A DNA stretch of 33,862 nt from Alphaproteobacteria bacterium (GCA_022426245.1 JAKMDW010000009.1:1-33862), one strand, 5' to 3'. Positions 1 through 10,288 are shown, counted from the stretch's first letter. The notes: generated from the sequence alone by a model not told the origin. A program made the numbers and translations.

Positions 1-296
1 ATGGCAGGAACATCACTGTCGCCAATCTCACGCGCATAACCTTCGGTTGTGCTGGTTAGGCCTTCATTAGTAGTGCTATGCGACACAAAACCCGCACCAC
101 CATAGACATAAGTGAAAGTGCCGAGGAGGTCGGCGCGTGATTGCTGTGGCCAATCCTCATAGGCCATATTGTCTTGCGCATTGGCCGTGTTGATAACCAA
201 TGAGGTTAGGCCAAGGACCAGCAAGGAAAGAACCGCCAGTACCCATGGGCGCAGGGGCATAAAACGGCGGAATGTGTAAGAATAACGGCGATGCAT
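1..296 (-). CDS. Secreted or outer-membrane protein, N-terminal fragment (runs off the window start)
   Basis: Reverse complement from ATG at 296 reads MHRRYSYTFRRFMPLRPWVLAVLSLLVLGLTSLVINTANAQDNMAYEDWPQQSRADLLGTFTYVYGGAGF...; Sec-like signal peptide ending ANA|QD, strong SD AAGGAGGAG upstream. Confidence 0.7.
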   Translation of the reverse strand, partial: MHRRYSYTFRRFMPLRPWVLAVLSLLVLGLTSLVINTANAQDNMAYEDWPQQSRADLLGTFTYVYGGAGFVSHSTTNEGLTSTTEGYAREIGDSDVPA

Positions 297-395
297 GGAT
301 CTCCTCCTTTTTCTTATTCTTCATGATCCTTTCCTACCGCTCAGAAATTAAAAAACGGTTAGGGTCGCTTCCCAAAAACTGCTACATGGTGGGGC

Positions 396-1178
396 ATGGC
401 GGAGACACACCACAAGACTGTTCTCATTACCGGAGCTGGTAAACGCATTGGCCGCGCTCTGGCTGAGGCGTTAGCCGCCGATGGCTGGGCCATTGCGGCG
501 CATTATGCCGGCTCAAAATCCGAAGCCGAGGCGCTGGTTGCCGACATTACCGATAAAGGCGGCAAAGCCGTGGCTTTGCAGGCCGATTTGCGAGATGCCG
601 CCGCCGTTGAGACACTGGTGACAGATGCCGCCGCCGCATTGGGGCCGCTCAGCGCGCTTATCAATAATGCCTCAACTTTTGAGCGCGACACGGCGCATAC
701 GCTGACCGCCGAAAGCTGGGACACACATATTAATGCCAATTTGCGCGCGCCCGCTTTGTTGATGCGCGATTTTGCCAATCAAACCGCGCTGCAAAATGAC
801 GGCCTTGCCGATTCTTGCATCATCAATATCACCGACCAGCGCGTTGATCGGCTAACCCCTGATTTCACCAGCTATACGGTTTCCAAAACCGGCCTCGCGA
901 CGCTGACTGAGACATTCGCGCAAGCCCTCGCGCCGCAACATATTCGCGTCAATGCCATTGCCCCCGGACCGACCCTACCCAATCCGCGGCAAGCGCAGGC
1001 CGAGTTCGACAAGCAAGCGCGCCTTGTGCCATTAGGGCATGGCGCGACACCTGACGATATTGTCGCTGCCGCGCGGTATATTTTGACGGCGCGCGCCATG
1101 ACAGGACAGACCATCATGCAAGATGGCGGCCAGCATTTGGCCTGGCAAACCCCAGATGTGGTTGAGGTAAAAGAGTAA
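396..1178 (+). CDS. folM: SDR-family pteridine/dihydromonapterin reductase (FolM/PTR1-like)
   Basis: TGAGKRIG cofactor motif, NNAS, YTVSK catalytic motif; overlaps folB by one base. Confidence 0.75.
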   Translation: MAETHHKTVLITGAGKRIGRALAEALAADGWAIAAHYAGSKSEAEALVADITDKGGKAVALQADLRDAAAVETLVTDAAAALGPLSALINNASTFERDTAHTLTAESWDTHINANLRAPALLMRDFANQTALQNDGLADSCIINITDQRVDRLTPDFTSYTVSKTGLATLTETFAQALAPQHIRVNAIAPGPTLPNPRQAQAEFDKQARLVPLGHGATPDDIVAAARYILTARAMTGQTIMQDGGQHLAWQTPDVVEVKE

Positions 1179-1594
1179 TGAACCAGCAAACACCCAATCA
1201 TCGACCGGACTTCGCCAGCGCGACGCGCGGTCTGCGCCAGGTTTTCGTCAATCGTCTGGCTGTGCAGGCCAGCATCGGTATTCACCCGCATGAACGAGAA
1301 GCGGAGCAGACCATCTGGCTGACCATTGATGCCGGCGTGATAGAAGATGCGCATGATGCGGGCGATACACCCGAAAACATTGGCGACGTTGTGTGCTATG
1401 AGAATATATGCAAAACCGTCACCGCACTGGCCCAGCACGAGCATATTGATTTGGTCGAAACGCTGGCTGAACGGATCGCTGACCGGCTGATGCAGGACAT
1501 GCGCATTACCCAAATTCGTGTGCAAATTGAAAAGCCTGAGGCAATTGCTGGGGCGACGTCGGTCGGAATTGCAATTTCTCGGCTGCGGGGCTGA
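1178..1594 (+). CDS. folB: Dihydroneopterin aldolase
   Basis: FolB-like pattern: VQASIGIHPHEREAEQTIWLTID, VCYENICKTV, DLVETLAERIADRL, VQIEKPEAI. Confidence 0.85.
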   Translation: MNQQTPNHRPDFASATRGLRQVFVNRLAVQASIGIHPHEREAEQTIWLTIDAGVIEDAHDAGDTPENIGDVVCYENICKTVTALAQHEHIDLVETLAERIADRLMQDMRITQIRVQIEKPEAIAGATSVGIAISRLRG

Positions 1595-1999
1595 CTTCAA
1601 AGCGCAGAATATCCCACTTTTCAGCCCTTTTTGGCAGCCCCTGGACGGCAAAACACCCAATAAGATACTGATTGAATTGAGAAAATCGTAAGACGCGAGT
1701 AATTCACACGCGCCTGCACAAATTTTTCATTCTTGTAAAGCCCAAAAATTCATTCAAAAAAATATTTTTTTGACCCGCTTGATTTTGTTTTTATCAATAA
1801 ATTCGGTAACTTAACAATATTGCCTATTTTTTAAGCAATGGGTTTGGAGGCTATATAAATCAATAGCTTGACCCCGTATCGGTAATTTTCTTCACATGTT
1901 TATCCACAGGAGTAGTGAATTAAATTTAGGCCAGAAATTCACCCTAATTCGAACAAATTCGTTAAACTGCGAGACGATTATGGACGGAAAACGAAATAC

Positions 2000-3892
2000 G
2001 TGAAAGACAGCCCGACAGATGCGGCCTCAGAAGTGCAAAACGAGCCGGTTGAAAAAACCGGCCGCGCTCTGATTGAAGCCAAAGTGGCAACGCTGCCCAG
2101 TGCGCCGGGCGTATATCGCATGCTCGATGCGGAAGGTAATGCGCTTTATGTCGGCAAGGCGAAGAACCTAAAAGCCAGGGTGCGTTCTTACGCGCGCCCG
2201 ACCGGTCACAATAATCGTATCTCGCGCATGATTGACGCGACCCGCGATATGGAATTTATCCGCACGGAAACCGAGACCGATGCGCTGCTGCTGGAAGCCA
2301 ATCTGATTAAGAGAATGAAGCCCCGTTATAATGTGCTGCTGCGCGACGATAAAAGTTTTCCATATATTCTGCTCGCTGAAGATCATGAGGTCGCCCAGCT
2401 TTATAAACATCGCGGCGCCCGCAAACGCCCGGGGGCTTATTTTGGCCCCTTCGCCTCAGCCGGCGCAGTCAATCGTTCGCTGAATACATTGCAGCGCGCT
2501 TTTTTGCTGCGCTCTTGTTCGGACAGTGTTTACGAAAGCCGCTCGCGGCCCTGCCTGCTCTATCAAATCAAACGCTGCAGCGCGCCCTGCACCGGCGAAA
2601 TATCGAGAGATGATTATAAAGAATTGGTTGAGGAGGCGCGCGATTTCCTGAACGGCAAAAGCCGCCAAGTGCAAGAAGCGCTATTGGAGAAAATGCAAAC
2701 AGCCAGCGCGGCGACAGATTTTGAAGCCGCCGCCGCGGCGCGCGACCGCATTCGCGCCCTAACCTATGTGCAGCAAGATAGCGGCATCAATCCGGGCGAC
2801 ATTACCGAGGCCGATGTGATTGCGATTGAGAAACAAGGCGGTCAGTCTTGCGTGCAAGTGTTCTTTTTCCGCGCCGGTCAAAACCTCGGCAATAAGGCTT
2901 ACTTCCCGCGCCATGAGCGCGACCAAGCCGAGCCGGAGATTTTGGAAGCCTTTATCGGGCAGTTTTATGAAAGCCGGCCGGTGCCGCGCGAGATTTTTGT
3001 CAATCATGCACTTGATGGTGCCGCGCTTATCGGTGAGGCGCTGAGCACACGCATGGGGCATAATGTGAAACTGCACAAACCCCAGCGCGGCGATAAAATG
3101 GGGTTGATGCGCCATGCCGAACAAAATGCCAAAGAGGCATTGGCGCGCCATGTGTCAGAGAGCGCGAGCCAACGCAAATTATTGCGGGGCGTCGCTGAAG
3201 CCTTTGGCCTCGACACTGCGCCCGACCGAATTGAGGTTTTTGACAATTCACATTTGCAAGGCACCAATCAATTGGGTGGCATGATCGTCGCCGGCCCTGA
3301 CGGGTTTATGAAAAATCAATATCGCAAATTCAACATCAAGGATGAGACGACGCAGCCCGGCGATGACTACGCCATGATGCGCGAGGTCTTTACCCGCCGC
3401 TATGGCCGTTTAGCGCGCGAGGAAAATCGCGACAGCGCGGCCTGGCCGGATTTGGTGCTGGTTGATGGCGGGCGTGGACAGCTGAATATAGCCCGCGAGG
3501 TGATGGTCGAATTGGGGCTGGAAGATGTGCCGCTGGTCGGCATTGCCAAAGGCCCCGACCGTGACGCAGGGCGTGAACGCTTTTTCATGCAAGGGCGCGC
3601 CGATTTTATGATGCCGCATAATTCGCCGGTGCTTTATTATCTGCAACGTCTGCGTGACGAAGCGCACCGCTTTGCCATTGGCAGTCACCGCGCCCGACGC
3701 AGCGCCGATATTCGTAAAAACCCCCTGGACGGCATTGATGGCATTGGCGCGGCGCGCAAACGTGCCCTGCTGCACCATTTCGGCTCAGGCCGCGCCGTTG
3801 GCCGCGCCGCATTATCGGAATTGGAAAAAGTTGAAGGAATTAGTGCAAAAATTGCGCAACGCATATACAACCATTTCAACAGTAACGACTAG
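2000..3892 (+). CDS. uvrC: Excinuclease ABC subunit C
   Basis: GIY-YIG N-terminus ([32 protein letters not shown]), UvrC homology region ([27 protein letters not shown]), C-terminal HhH ([16 protein letters not shown]). GTG start. Confidence 0.97.
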   Translation: MKDSPTDAASEVQNEPVEKTGRALIEAKVATLPSAPGVYRMLDAEGNALYVGKAKNLKARVRSYARPTGHNNRISRMIDATRDMEFIRTETETDALLLEANLIKRMKPRYNVLLRDDKSFPYILLAEDHEVAQLYKHRGARKRPGAYFGPFASAGAVNRSLNTLQRAFLLRSCSDSVYESRSRPCLLYQIKRCSAPCTGEISRDDYKELVEEARDFLNGKSRQVQEALLEKMQTASAATDFEAAAAARDRIRALTYVQQDSGINPGDITEADVIAIEKQGGQSCVQVFFFRAGQNLGNKAYFPRHERDQAEPEILEAFIGQFYESRPVPREIFVNHALDGAALIGEALSTRMGHNVKLHKPQRGDKMGLMRHAEQNAKEALARHVSESASQRKLLRGVAEAFGLDTAPDRIEVFDNSHLQGTNQLGGMIVAGPDGFMKNQYRKFNIKDETTQPGDDYAMMREVFTRRYGRLAREENRDSAAWPDLVLVDGGRGQLNIAREVMVELGLEDVPLVGIAKGPDRDAGRERFFMQGRADFMMPHNSPVLYYLQRLRDEAHRFAIGSHRARRSADIRKNPLDGIDGIGAARKRALLHHFGSGRAVGRAALSELEKVEGISAKIAQRIYNHFNSND

Positions 3893-4467
3893 TGAAGGCA
3901 CTCATGCAGCACTTGCCCAATATATTGACGCTTTTGCGTATTCTTTTAATCCCGGGAATTTACTTGGCGTTTTTCGTGCCCGGCGCAGTGGGAGACGCTT
4001 TGGCGCTTTTGCTTTTCTCAATTGCCGGTTTTACCGATTTTTTTGATGGCTGGCTGGCGCGCAAATATGAAGTGCAATCCGGCTTTGGTCGCATGCTCGA
4101 CCCGATTGCCGATAAGCTGATGGTCGCCACCTGCCTGCTCTTGCTGGTCGGCTATGACATTATCGTCGATTTCCATATCATTGCTGCGTTGATTATTTTG
4201 TGCCGCGAAATACTGGTCTCGGGCTTGCGCGAATATCTTATGGAGCTGCATGTTGCCCTGCCGGTCTCGACACTGGCAAAATATAAAACCGCCATTCAGA
4301 TGATTGCCATCGGCTTTTTATTGATTGATGAAACAGGGCGTCTGATTTTGACCCATGCACCTGAAATCGGGCTTGGCCTCTTATGGCTGGCCGCCGGTCT
4401 GACGCTGATTACCGGCTATGATTATGTGCGTCAGGGCATGAAACACGCCAAATGGAGCGACCTATAA
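3892..4467 (+). CDS. pgsA: CDP-diacylglycerol--glycerol-3-phosphate 3-phosphatidyltransferase
   Basis: CDP-alcohol phosphatidyltransferase signature DFFDGWLARKYEVQSGFGRMLDPIADKLM; multiple TM segments. GTG start overlapping uvrC stop (ATG at 3904 also possible). Confidence 0.95.
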   Translation: MKALMQHLPNILTLLRILLIPGIYLAFFVPGAVGDALALLLFSIAGFTDFFDGWLARKYEVQSGFGRMLDPIADKLMVATCLLLLVGYDIIVDFHIIAALIILCREILVSGLREYLMELHVALPVSTLAKYKTAIQMIAIGFLLIDETGRLILTHAPEIGLGLLWLAAGLTLITGYDYVRQGMKHAKWSDL

Positions 4468-4766
4468 TGTCTGAGCGCGCGCCCCTACCTTGCCCTGAAA
4501 TGCAAGATATTCGCGAGCAGATTGATACGCTGGATAAGCGTCTGGTCGAACTGCTGGCGGCGCGACAAAAGCTGATTGCGGCCGCCGGTAAAGTAAAGCC
4601 AAGCCGCGACACGGTGCGCGATGAAGCGCGCATTGAAGAGGTGATTGCTCTGGTCTTGGCCGAAGCGAATGCCGCCGGACTGGCAGCCGAAATCGCCGAA
4701 CCGGTATGGCGACAGCTTATCGAAAGCTCAATCGCCTATGAATATGGCGTGTTTGATAAACGCTAA
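4467..4766 (+). CDS. Chorismate mutase (AroQ class, type II)
   Basis: IREQIDTLDKRLVELLAARQKLI...; TAATG overlap with pgsA stop (ORF extends to 4452, ATG at 4467 preferred). Confidence 0.85.
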   Translation: MSERAPLPCPEMQDIREQIDTLDKRLVELLAARQKLIAAAGKVKPSRDTVRDEARIEEVIALVLAEANAAGLAAEIAEPVWRQLIESSIAYEYGVFDKR

Positions 4767-4783
4767 TTGAGGTTATAAAAAAA

Positions 4784-5104
4784 CTAGAATTGTTTTTCCG
4801 GCACATCGACGGTCAGGCCGTCCAGCGCGTCGGAGATTTTAATCTGACAGGACAAGCGGCTATTGTCTTTTACCTCAAAGGCGAAATCCAGCATGTCGCT
4901 TTCCATCTCAGTACGCTCGCCCGTGGCAGCTTGCCAATCCTCACGCACATAGATGTGACAAGTGGCACACGCACACGCGCCGCCGCAATCAGCGTCGATA
5001 CCATTGACTGAATTCTTAATGGCAACCTCCATCAGGGTCATGCCATCATTGCCTTCGCAAATTGTTTCTGAACCATCGGAACCGACGAATGTCACTTTAG
5101 TCAT
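4784..5104 (-). CDS. 2Fe-2S ferredoxin, adrenodoxin type
   Basis: [14 protein letters not shown] cluster-binding motif and later LSCQIKI; start at [11 protein letters not shown] (5104), upstream extension unlikely. Confidence 0.93.
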   Translation of the reverse strand: MTKVTFVGSDGSETICEGNDGMTLMEVAIKNSVNGIDADCGGACACATCHIYVREDWQAATGERTEMESDMLDFAFEVKDNSRLSCQIKISDALDGLTVDVPEKQF

Positions 5105-5204
5105 AAATATCTCCCAAATTTCCCAAAGACTATACGGAAATTTGGCTTGAGGGCAAGCGTTGCGACGCGGCATAATGACATATAGCTGACCCTCAAAGGA
5201 CGAT

Positions 5205-6197
5205 ATGACAATAAGCAGAAAACTGACCATTCGCGCCGAAAGCTGGCCGTTAAAACACCGCTTTTCCATCGCGCGCGGTAGCAAGATCAGCGCCGATGTT
5301 TTGGCTGTTGAATTAACCTCCGGCGATGCGGTCGGGCGGGGCGAGGCTGTGCCCTATCGGCGTTATGGCGAGAGCATGGAAACCGTCACTGCAGCCGTTG
5401 AAAGCATTCAAACCGCTCTGGAAAATGGCCTGGACCGCGCGTCATTGCTTGATGCCCTGCTGCCCGGCGCAGCCCGCAATGCCATTGATTGCGCCCTGTG
5501 GGATTTGGAAGCCAAACAACAAAACACCAGCGCCGCTAAGCTATCGGGCATTCAGCCCAAGCCGATACAAACCGCCTTTACCGTGGTGATAGATGATGCC
5601 GATAAAATGGCGGCTCAAGCCGAGAGGGCGCAAGCCTATCCGCTATTGAAAATCAAATTGGGCGGACGCGACGGCGTGATGGCCGATATGTCACGTCTCG
5701 CCGCCGTGGCCGAGGCGCGCCCCGATGCACAGCTTATCGTTGACAGCAATGAGGGTTGGCAAATCGATGAGCTGGCGCGCTATGCCGATCTGCTGGGGCG
5801 TTATGGCGTGATATTTTTCGAGCAGCCCGTGCCGCAAGCGCAAGAGGCCGGATTGGCCGATATCGACTTGCCTTTTTGCGCCGATGAAAGCGTGCATGAT
5901 CGTGGTTCGCTGATCGCCCTGCCGCGCGCTTATGATTGGGTCAATTTGAAGCTCGACAAAACCGGTGGCCTGACCGAGGCACTGGCCTGCGCCGCCGCTG
6001 CAAAAGCCGATAACCGCAAAATCATGGTTGGCTGCATGGTTGCGACCTCACTGTCTATGGCACCTGCCATGCTATTGGCGCAACACGCCGATATGGTTGA
6101 TTTGGATGGGCCGCTTTGGCTGGCCGAGGATTGCCCACATGGCCTGCGTTATGATGGCGCGACCATTCACCCACCAAGTGCCGCGCTTTGGGGATAG
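5205..6197 (+). CDS. L-Ala-D/L-Glu (dipeptide) epimerase, enolase superfamily
   Basis: MLE/enolase-superfamily features: [36 protein letters not shown]. Confidence 0.85.
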   Translation: MTISRKLTIRAESWPLKHRFSIARGSKISADVLAVELTSGDAVGRGEAVPYRRYGESMETVTAAVESIQTALENGLDRASLLDALLPGAARNAIDCALWDLEAKQQNTSAAKLSGIQPKPIQTAFTVVIDDADKMAAQAERAQAYPLLKIKLGGRDGVMADMSRLAAVAEARPDAQLIVDSNEGWQIDELARYADLLGRYGVIFFEQPVPQAQEAGLADIDLPFCADESVHDRGSLIALPRAYDWVNLKLDKTGGLTEALACAAAAKADNRKIMVGCMVATSLSMAPAMLLAQHADMVDLDGPLWLAEDCPHGLRYDGATIHPPSAALWG

Positions 6198-6288
6198 CCT
6201 CATTGGCTCAAGTCTATTTCCCCTTCCCCCCATTATTTGAGATGCCGAGCCGTGTCGGTGGGATTACTTGACTCCCCTTTATTTAGTT

Positions 6289-6307
6289 GATAATGATTAT
6301 TAGTTGC
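6289..6307 (+). promoter_or_regulatory. Fur/iron-box-like sequence GATAATGATTATTAGTTGC
   Basis: 14 of 19 positions match the classical Fur box GATAATGATAATCATTATC, including the first nine; lies about 20 bp upstream of a short ORF with an SD. Confidence 0.5.
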
Positions 6308-6327
6308 ATAAATAAGGACTATCCGCC

Positions 6328-6495
6328 ATGACCCGCCTTCACGGAACCAAGACCAACACCTTGCAGCATATGCGCCACGCCCGCAGTGCCAAAATTGTGC
6401 GGCTGCCGACGCGACCGCTAAACGCTGCGCAGCCCCGCCGATGGCGCGGCACGGCGCGCATATTGCCATTTACCAGATCGCGCGCCGGAGGTTGA
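6328..6495 (+). pseudogene. Short ORF downstream of the Fur-like box; possible frame-disrupted HemP-type remnant
   Basis: AAGGA SD and ATG; 55-aa product MTRLHGTKTNTLQHMRHARSAKIVRLPTRPLN...; another frame gives RHGAHIAIYQIARRRLIRQ*, loosely resembling the HemP C-terminus (HG..Y.LR.TR.GKLILTK). Homology is tentative. Confidence 0.25.
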
Positions 6496-6641
6496 TAAGG
6501 CAATGACTGATGGCTATCTCGTGATGGGCACCCGGCACGGTTTATCCGCGCCAAAGGCACATAAATAATGCATCACAATAATTTGGCACTTACCATGCCA
6601 ATTTTTAGTTACTTCGCAAAAAAATAAGTTACAATGGCGTC

Positions 6642-6893
6642 ATGATTGACTGGCAGAACCCAAAATACCCAGACCTGCCCGACCTCCGCATGGCGGTTTT
6701 CGAGGCCGGTGAAAAACCCGACGACATGCCTTCGCTGGTGCTGTGTCATGGCTGGCCCGAACTTGCTTATAGCTGGCGCATTTACTCGACGCCTATGGCA
6801 TTAGACACAAAACGAGCAGCCGGAAAAACTGGCCGCTTAGATCACCGATTGGGTGATGCGACGGTTTGCTTAAAAACGTCGCCTAAGCCTTGA
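6642..6893 (+). pseudogene. Truncated alpha/beta hydrolase (epoxide hydrolase-like), N-terminal fragment
   Basis: LRMAVFEAGEKPDDMPSLVLCHGWPELAYSWRI matches the N-terminus of epoxide hydrolase-type alpha/beta hydrolases (HGWPE..YSWR), then loses family character and stops at 83 aa; no catalytic nucleophile region. Confidence 0.65.
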
Positions 6894-6938
6894 GACAAAC
6901 CGCACAGCCTCTTATAGTCGCGCCAAAGTTGAATCCAT

Positions 6939-8264
6939 ATGTTTGGGGATTTTATGAACCGTCCAGAAACCCATATCGGTGATGCCGGTGCCTTGCCGAT
7001 TGAGGCAATTAAGGGTGATGCGCCGCTGCGCATTTTGCTGCCATCCTATCGTTCTGACCCGCACACTGGCGGTCAGGGCATTTATATGCGTCTGATTTCA
7101 AAAGCGCTGGTTGATCTTGGCCATCATGTCGATGTCATTTCCGGCCCGCCCTATCCGATTTTAGATGCGCGTGTCGGGCTGATTAAGCTGCCCTCGCTCG
7201 ATATGTATGCGCGCGAAAACCCGATTGCCTGCCTCAATCGAGAAATTATGGCGAATAAAACCGACCTGTTTGAATGGTGGAGCCATAATTGGGGCGGTTT
7301 TCCCGAACCCTATACTTTCGGCGTTCGCATGGCCGATTATATGCGCGATAAAATCGACCAATATGACATCATGCACGACAACCAGACGCTGTGTTACGGC
7401 ATGCTTGATGTGCGCGATATGGGCCTGCCCGTCGTCGGCACGATTCATCACCCGATTACCATGGATAAGCGCATTGATATCGCCCATGCGAAATGGCCGC
7501 ATATGAAGTTTCTCAAATGGCGCTGGTATTCATTTTTGAATATGCAAATCAAAGTAGCGCGCCAGCTTGACCCGCTAATCGTCGTATCCGACAGCACCAA
7601 GCGCGATGTGGAAAAGGATTTCGGGGTTAACCCATCCAAAATGGTGCGTATCCATCACGGCATTGACCATGAGCTTTTCCAACCGCAACCACATATCACC
7701 CGCAAGACCAATCGCCTGATGGTAACGGCCAGTGCCGATGTGCCACTGAAAGGGTTGATTTATCTGATCGAGGCCTATGCCTCCCTGATCGCCGCGCATC
7801 CTGATTTGGAATTGCTGGTCGTTGGCCGCTTGCGCGAGGGTCAGACAATGAACTTGCTGAATAAGCTCGGCATTCGTGACCGCGTGAAATTTGTCTCCGG
7901 CCTGACCAGCGAGGATATTCGCGACCTCTATGCCGAGGCAACCATTGCTGTCTCGCCATCTGTCTATGAAGGCTTCGGCTTCCCCGCCGGCGAGGCCTTG
8001 TCGTGCGGCGTGCCGACCATTGCCACTGATGGCGGCTCTCTGCCCGAAGTGGTCGGTGATGCCGGTATTGTTGTGCCCCATTCCAACCCACCGGCTTTGG
8101 CCGAAGCGATTGATGCTTTGCTGAAAGACCCGGCACGGCGCGAGGCCATGTCGGTGAAAGCGCGCCAGCATATTCTCGACAATTTTAAATGGGAGCGTTG
8201 CGCGCGCAATGTCGTCGCGCTGTATCGCCAAACGCTGGCAGCGCATCACGGGATATCGCTGTAA
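6939..8264 (+). CDS. Glycosyltransferase family 4
   Basis: GT-B fold pattern: PHTGGQGIYMRLISKALVDLGHHVDVISG; SPSVYEGFGFPAGEALSCGVPTIATDGGSLPEVVGDAG. Confidence 0.93.
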   Translation: MFGDFMNRPETHIGDAGALPIEAIKGDAPLRILLPSYRSDPHTGGQGIYMRLISKALVDLGHHVDVISGPPYPILDARVGLIKLPSLDMYARENPIACLNREIMANKTDLFEWWSHNWGGFPEPYTFGVRMADYMRDKIDQYDIMHDNQTLCYGMLDVRDMGLPVVGTIHHPITMDKRIDIAHAKWPHMKFLKWRWYSFLNMQIKVARQLDPLIVVSDSTKRDVEKDFGVNPSKMVRIHHGIDHELFQPQPHITRKTNRLMVTASADVPLKGLIYLIEAYASLIAAHPDLELLVVGRLREGQTMNLLNKLGIRDRVKFVSGLTSEDIRDLYAEATIAVSPSVYEGFGFPAGEALSCGVPTIATDGGSLPEVVGDAGIVVPHSNPPALAEAIDALLKDPARREAMSVKARQHILDNFKWERCARNVVALYRQTLAAHHGISL

Positions 8265-8267
8265 ATT

Positions 8268-8996
8268 ATGCAAACCATCAATCTCAACCGACTGGACTTA
8301 CAAGACGGACACGCCCTGCTTGATTTGGGCTGCGGTCATGGCCGCCATACCCATGCTGCTTATTTCCATAAGCGTTGCCAAGCTGTCGGCCTCGACCTCG
8401 GCTTTGAAGACGTCAAAGTGACCCGAAGCGGTTTTGAAGCCAATCCGGATTTGGAGCCGCAAACCGGTGCGGCGCGGCGCTATGATTTAATGGTTGGGGA
8501 TGCGCTCAATCTGCCATTTGAGGACGGGCATTTCGACCGCCTCATCTGCTCGGAAGTGCTGGAGCATATCCCCGATTATCAGGGCGCGCTGACGGAAATC
8601 TGGCGCGTTGTCAAACCGGGTGGGCGCATTGGTATTTCGGTGCCGCATCGCTGGCCCGAGCAAATTTGCTGGCTATTCTCGGAAGAATATCACGACACGC
8701 CGGGCGGCCATGTGCGCATTTTCCGCGCCGGAGACCTGCGCGCCGATTTCGAGGCGCTTGGCTTTACCTTTACCGGCAGGCATTTGAAACACGGCCTGCA
8801 CAGCCCCTATTGGTGGCTGCGCTGCGCCGTCGGCGTCAATAATGACAAAAACCTGCTGGTGCGCGGCTTCAAGAAATTGCTGGAAATTGAGATTTTGAAA
8901 AACCCGCTGCCGCTGCGGCTGCTGTCGGCCATTGCCGACCCGCTAATGGGTAAGAGCCTGGTGCTGTATTTCCAAAAGCCGGACACTGCCATATGA
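8268..8996 (+). CDS. Class I SAM-dependent methyltransferase (Methyltransf_11-like)
   Basis: LLDLGCGHGRHT motif I, DALNLPFEDGHFDRLICSEVLEHIPDY, IWRVVKPGGRIGISVPH. Confidence 0.92.
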   Translation: MQTINLNRLDLQDGHALLDLGCGHGRHTHAAYFHKRCQAVGLDLGFEDVKVTRSGFEANPDLEPQTGAARRYDLMVGDALNLPFEDGHFDRLICSEVLEHIPDYQGALTEIWRVVKPGGRIGISVPHRWPEQICWLFSEEYHDTPGGHVRIFRAGDLRADFEALGFTFTGRHLKHGLHSPYWWLRCAVGVNNDKNLLVRGFKKLLEIEILKNPLPLRLLSAIADPLMGKSLVLYFQKPDTAI

Positions 8997-10066
8997 GCCA
9001 TATGAGCCACATGAGCCGCCCGACCAGCTTGACCGACGGCTATTTCTCCGGCGCGCGCGACACGATTTTAGCCCTGCAAAACCCTGACGGCTCGATACCG
9101 TGGTTTCAAAACGGCGTCATCGATCCGTGGAACCATTTGGAAGCCGCGATGGGGCTGAACCTTATCGGCGAGCGCGCCGCCGCCGAACACGCCATTCAAT
9201 ATTTGCGCGACAGCCAAGCGGAAGACGGTTCATGGTTTGGGCAGTTGGGCAGTGCCGTGCCGATTGACGAAGCGCTGCACCAATTCACCATGCAGGGCGT
9301 CGAGGAAGGCCACAAGATTCGCGACACGAATTTCATCGCCTATATTGCCACCGCCATTTGGCACCATTATTGCCTGCATGGCGACACCGATTACGCCGCC
9401 GCCAACTGGCCGATGGTCAGGGCAGCGGTTGATTTCGTCATCGCCTTGCAAGCGCCCGAGGGCGATATTCGCTGGACCGCGCCCGACCCGCAAACGCCGG
9501 AAGATGATGCGCTGGTGACCGGCAATAGCTCGATTCACAAAAGCCTGATATGCGCCGAAAATCTGGCCGCCGCTTTGGGCAAGGACGCTGAGAAATGGAC
9601 GGCGGCGCGGGTGAAGCTGGCCGATGCGCTGGCTCATAAGCCTGAACGCTATGACCGCACATGGGCGCCGAAGACGCGCTATTCGATGGATTGGTATTAT
9701 CCGGTGCTGTCGGGTGCGCTATCGCCGGCGCAGGAAAAAGCCCGCCTCGCCGCCCGCTGGGATGATTTCGTGATAGACGGTTTCGGGTGCCGCTGTGTGG
9801 CGGATGAACCGTGGGTGACCGTGGCCGAAAGTGCCGAATTGGTGATGGCGCTGCTGGCGCATGGCGACAAAGCCCGCGCCGAAACCCATCTGGCATGGCT
9901 CGACCAATTCCGCGACGAAAACGGCGCCTATTGGATGGGGATGCAGGTGGAAGAGCGGGTGTTTTGGCCGGTCGAACGCCCCGCCTGGACATCGGGCGCC
10001 GTCATCCTCGCCCACGACGCGGTCCACCAAACAACCCCCGCCTGCGGGGTGTTGGTCGGGCGGTAA
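8993..10066 (+). CDS. Alpha/alpha-barrel protein, prenyltransferase/squalene-cyclase-like fold, unknown activity
   Basis: ILALQNPDGSIPWFQNG...DPWNHLEAAMGL, YLRDSQAEDGSW, LVTGNSSIHKSL, TVAESAELVMALLAHGD; QW-like (Q..DGSW) repeats. ATGA overlap with the preceding methyltransferase. Confidence 0.7.
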   Translation: MSHMSHMSRPTSLTDGYFSGARDTILALQNPDGSIPWFQNGVIDPWNHLEAAMGLNLIGERAAAEHAIQYLRDSQAEDGSWFGQLGSAVPIDEALHQFTMQGVEEGHKIRDTNFIAYIATAIWHHYCLHGDTDYAAANWPMVRAAVDFVIALQAPEGDIRWTAPDPQTPEDDALVTGNSSIHKSLICAENLAAALGKDAEKWTAARVKLADALAHKPERYDRTWAPKTRYSMDWYYPVLSGALSPAQEKARLAARWDDFVIDGFGCRCVADEPWVTVAESAELVMALLAHGDKARAETHLAWLDQFRDENGAYWMGMQVEERVFWPVERPAWTSGAVILAHDAVHQTTPACGVLVGR

Positions 10067-10254
10067 ACATGGCCTAGCATCTCATTACCTTAAAAGTAAA
10101 AAGGGGGGATAGTGACTGCCTAAAATGCTTTAACCGCTCTATTTTTTTATATTTCTCTTGATTGAAGATATCCAGCTTTTTGAGAAAAGCTCGAATTAAG
10201 ACCGTCTTTGTTGGGACATCTAATTCAGGTTTATTTTTGGGTAGGCGTAATCTC

Positions 10255-10288
10255 CAGCCCTAAGCCGGCCTTAAGCTTGGCAGGGCTG
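10255..10288. other. Stem-loop in convergent intergenic region
   Basis: CAGCCCT(10255-10261)...AGGGCTG(10282-10288) with inner AAGC/GCTT pairing. Confidence 0.5.

Noticed and set aside
872-1660. 262-aa minus-strand ORF
   Set aside because: Antisense to folM and folB, low-complexity composition, no motif.
1595-1999. Chromosomal replication origin
   Set aside because: Only one perfect DnaA box seen and no dnaA/hemE/parAB context; kept only as a low-interest regulatory note.
7575-8273. 232-aa minus-strand ORF
   Set aside because: Antisense shadow of the GT4 gene, which has clear family motifs.
9438-9992. 184-aa Arg/Pro-rich minus-strand ORF
   Set aside because: Antisense shadow of the barrel protein with typical spurious RP-rich composition.
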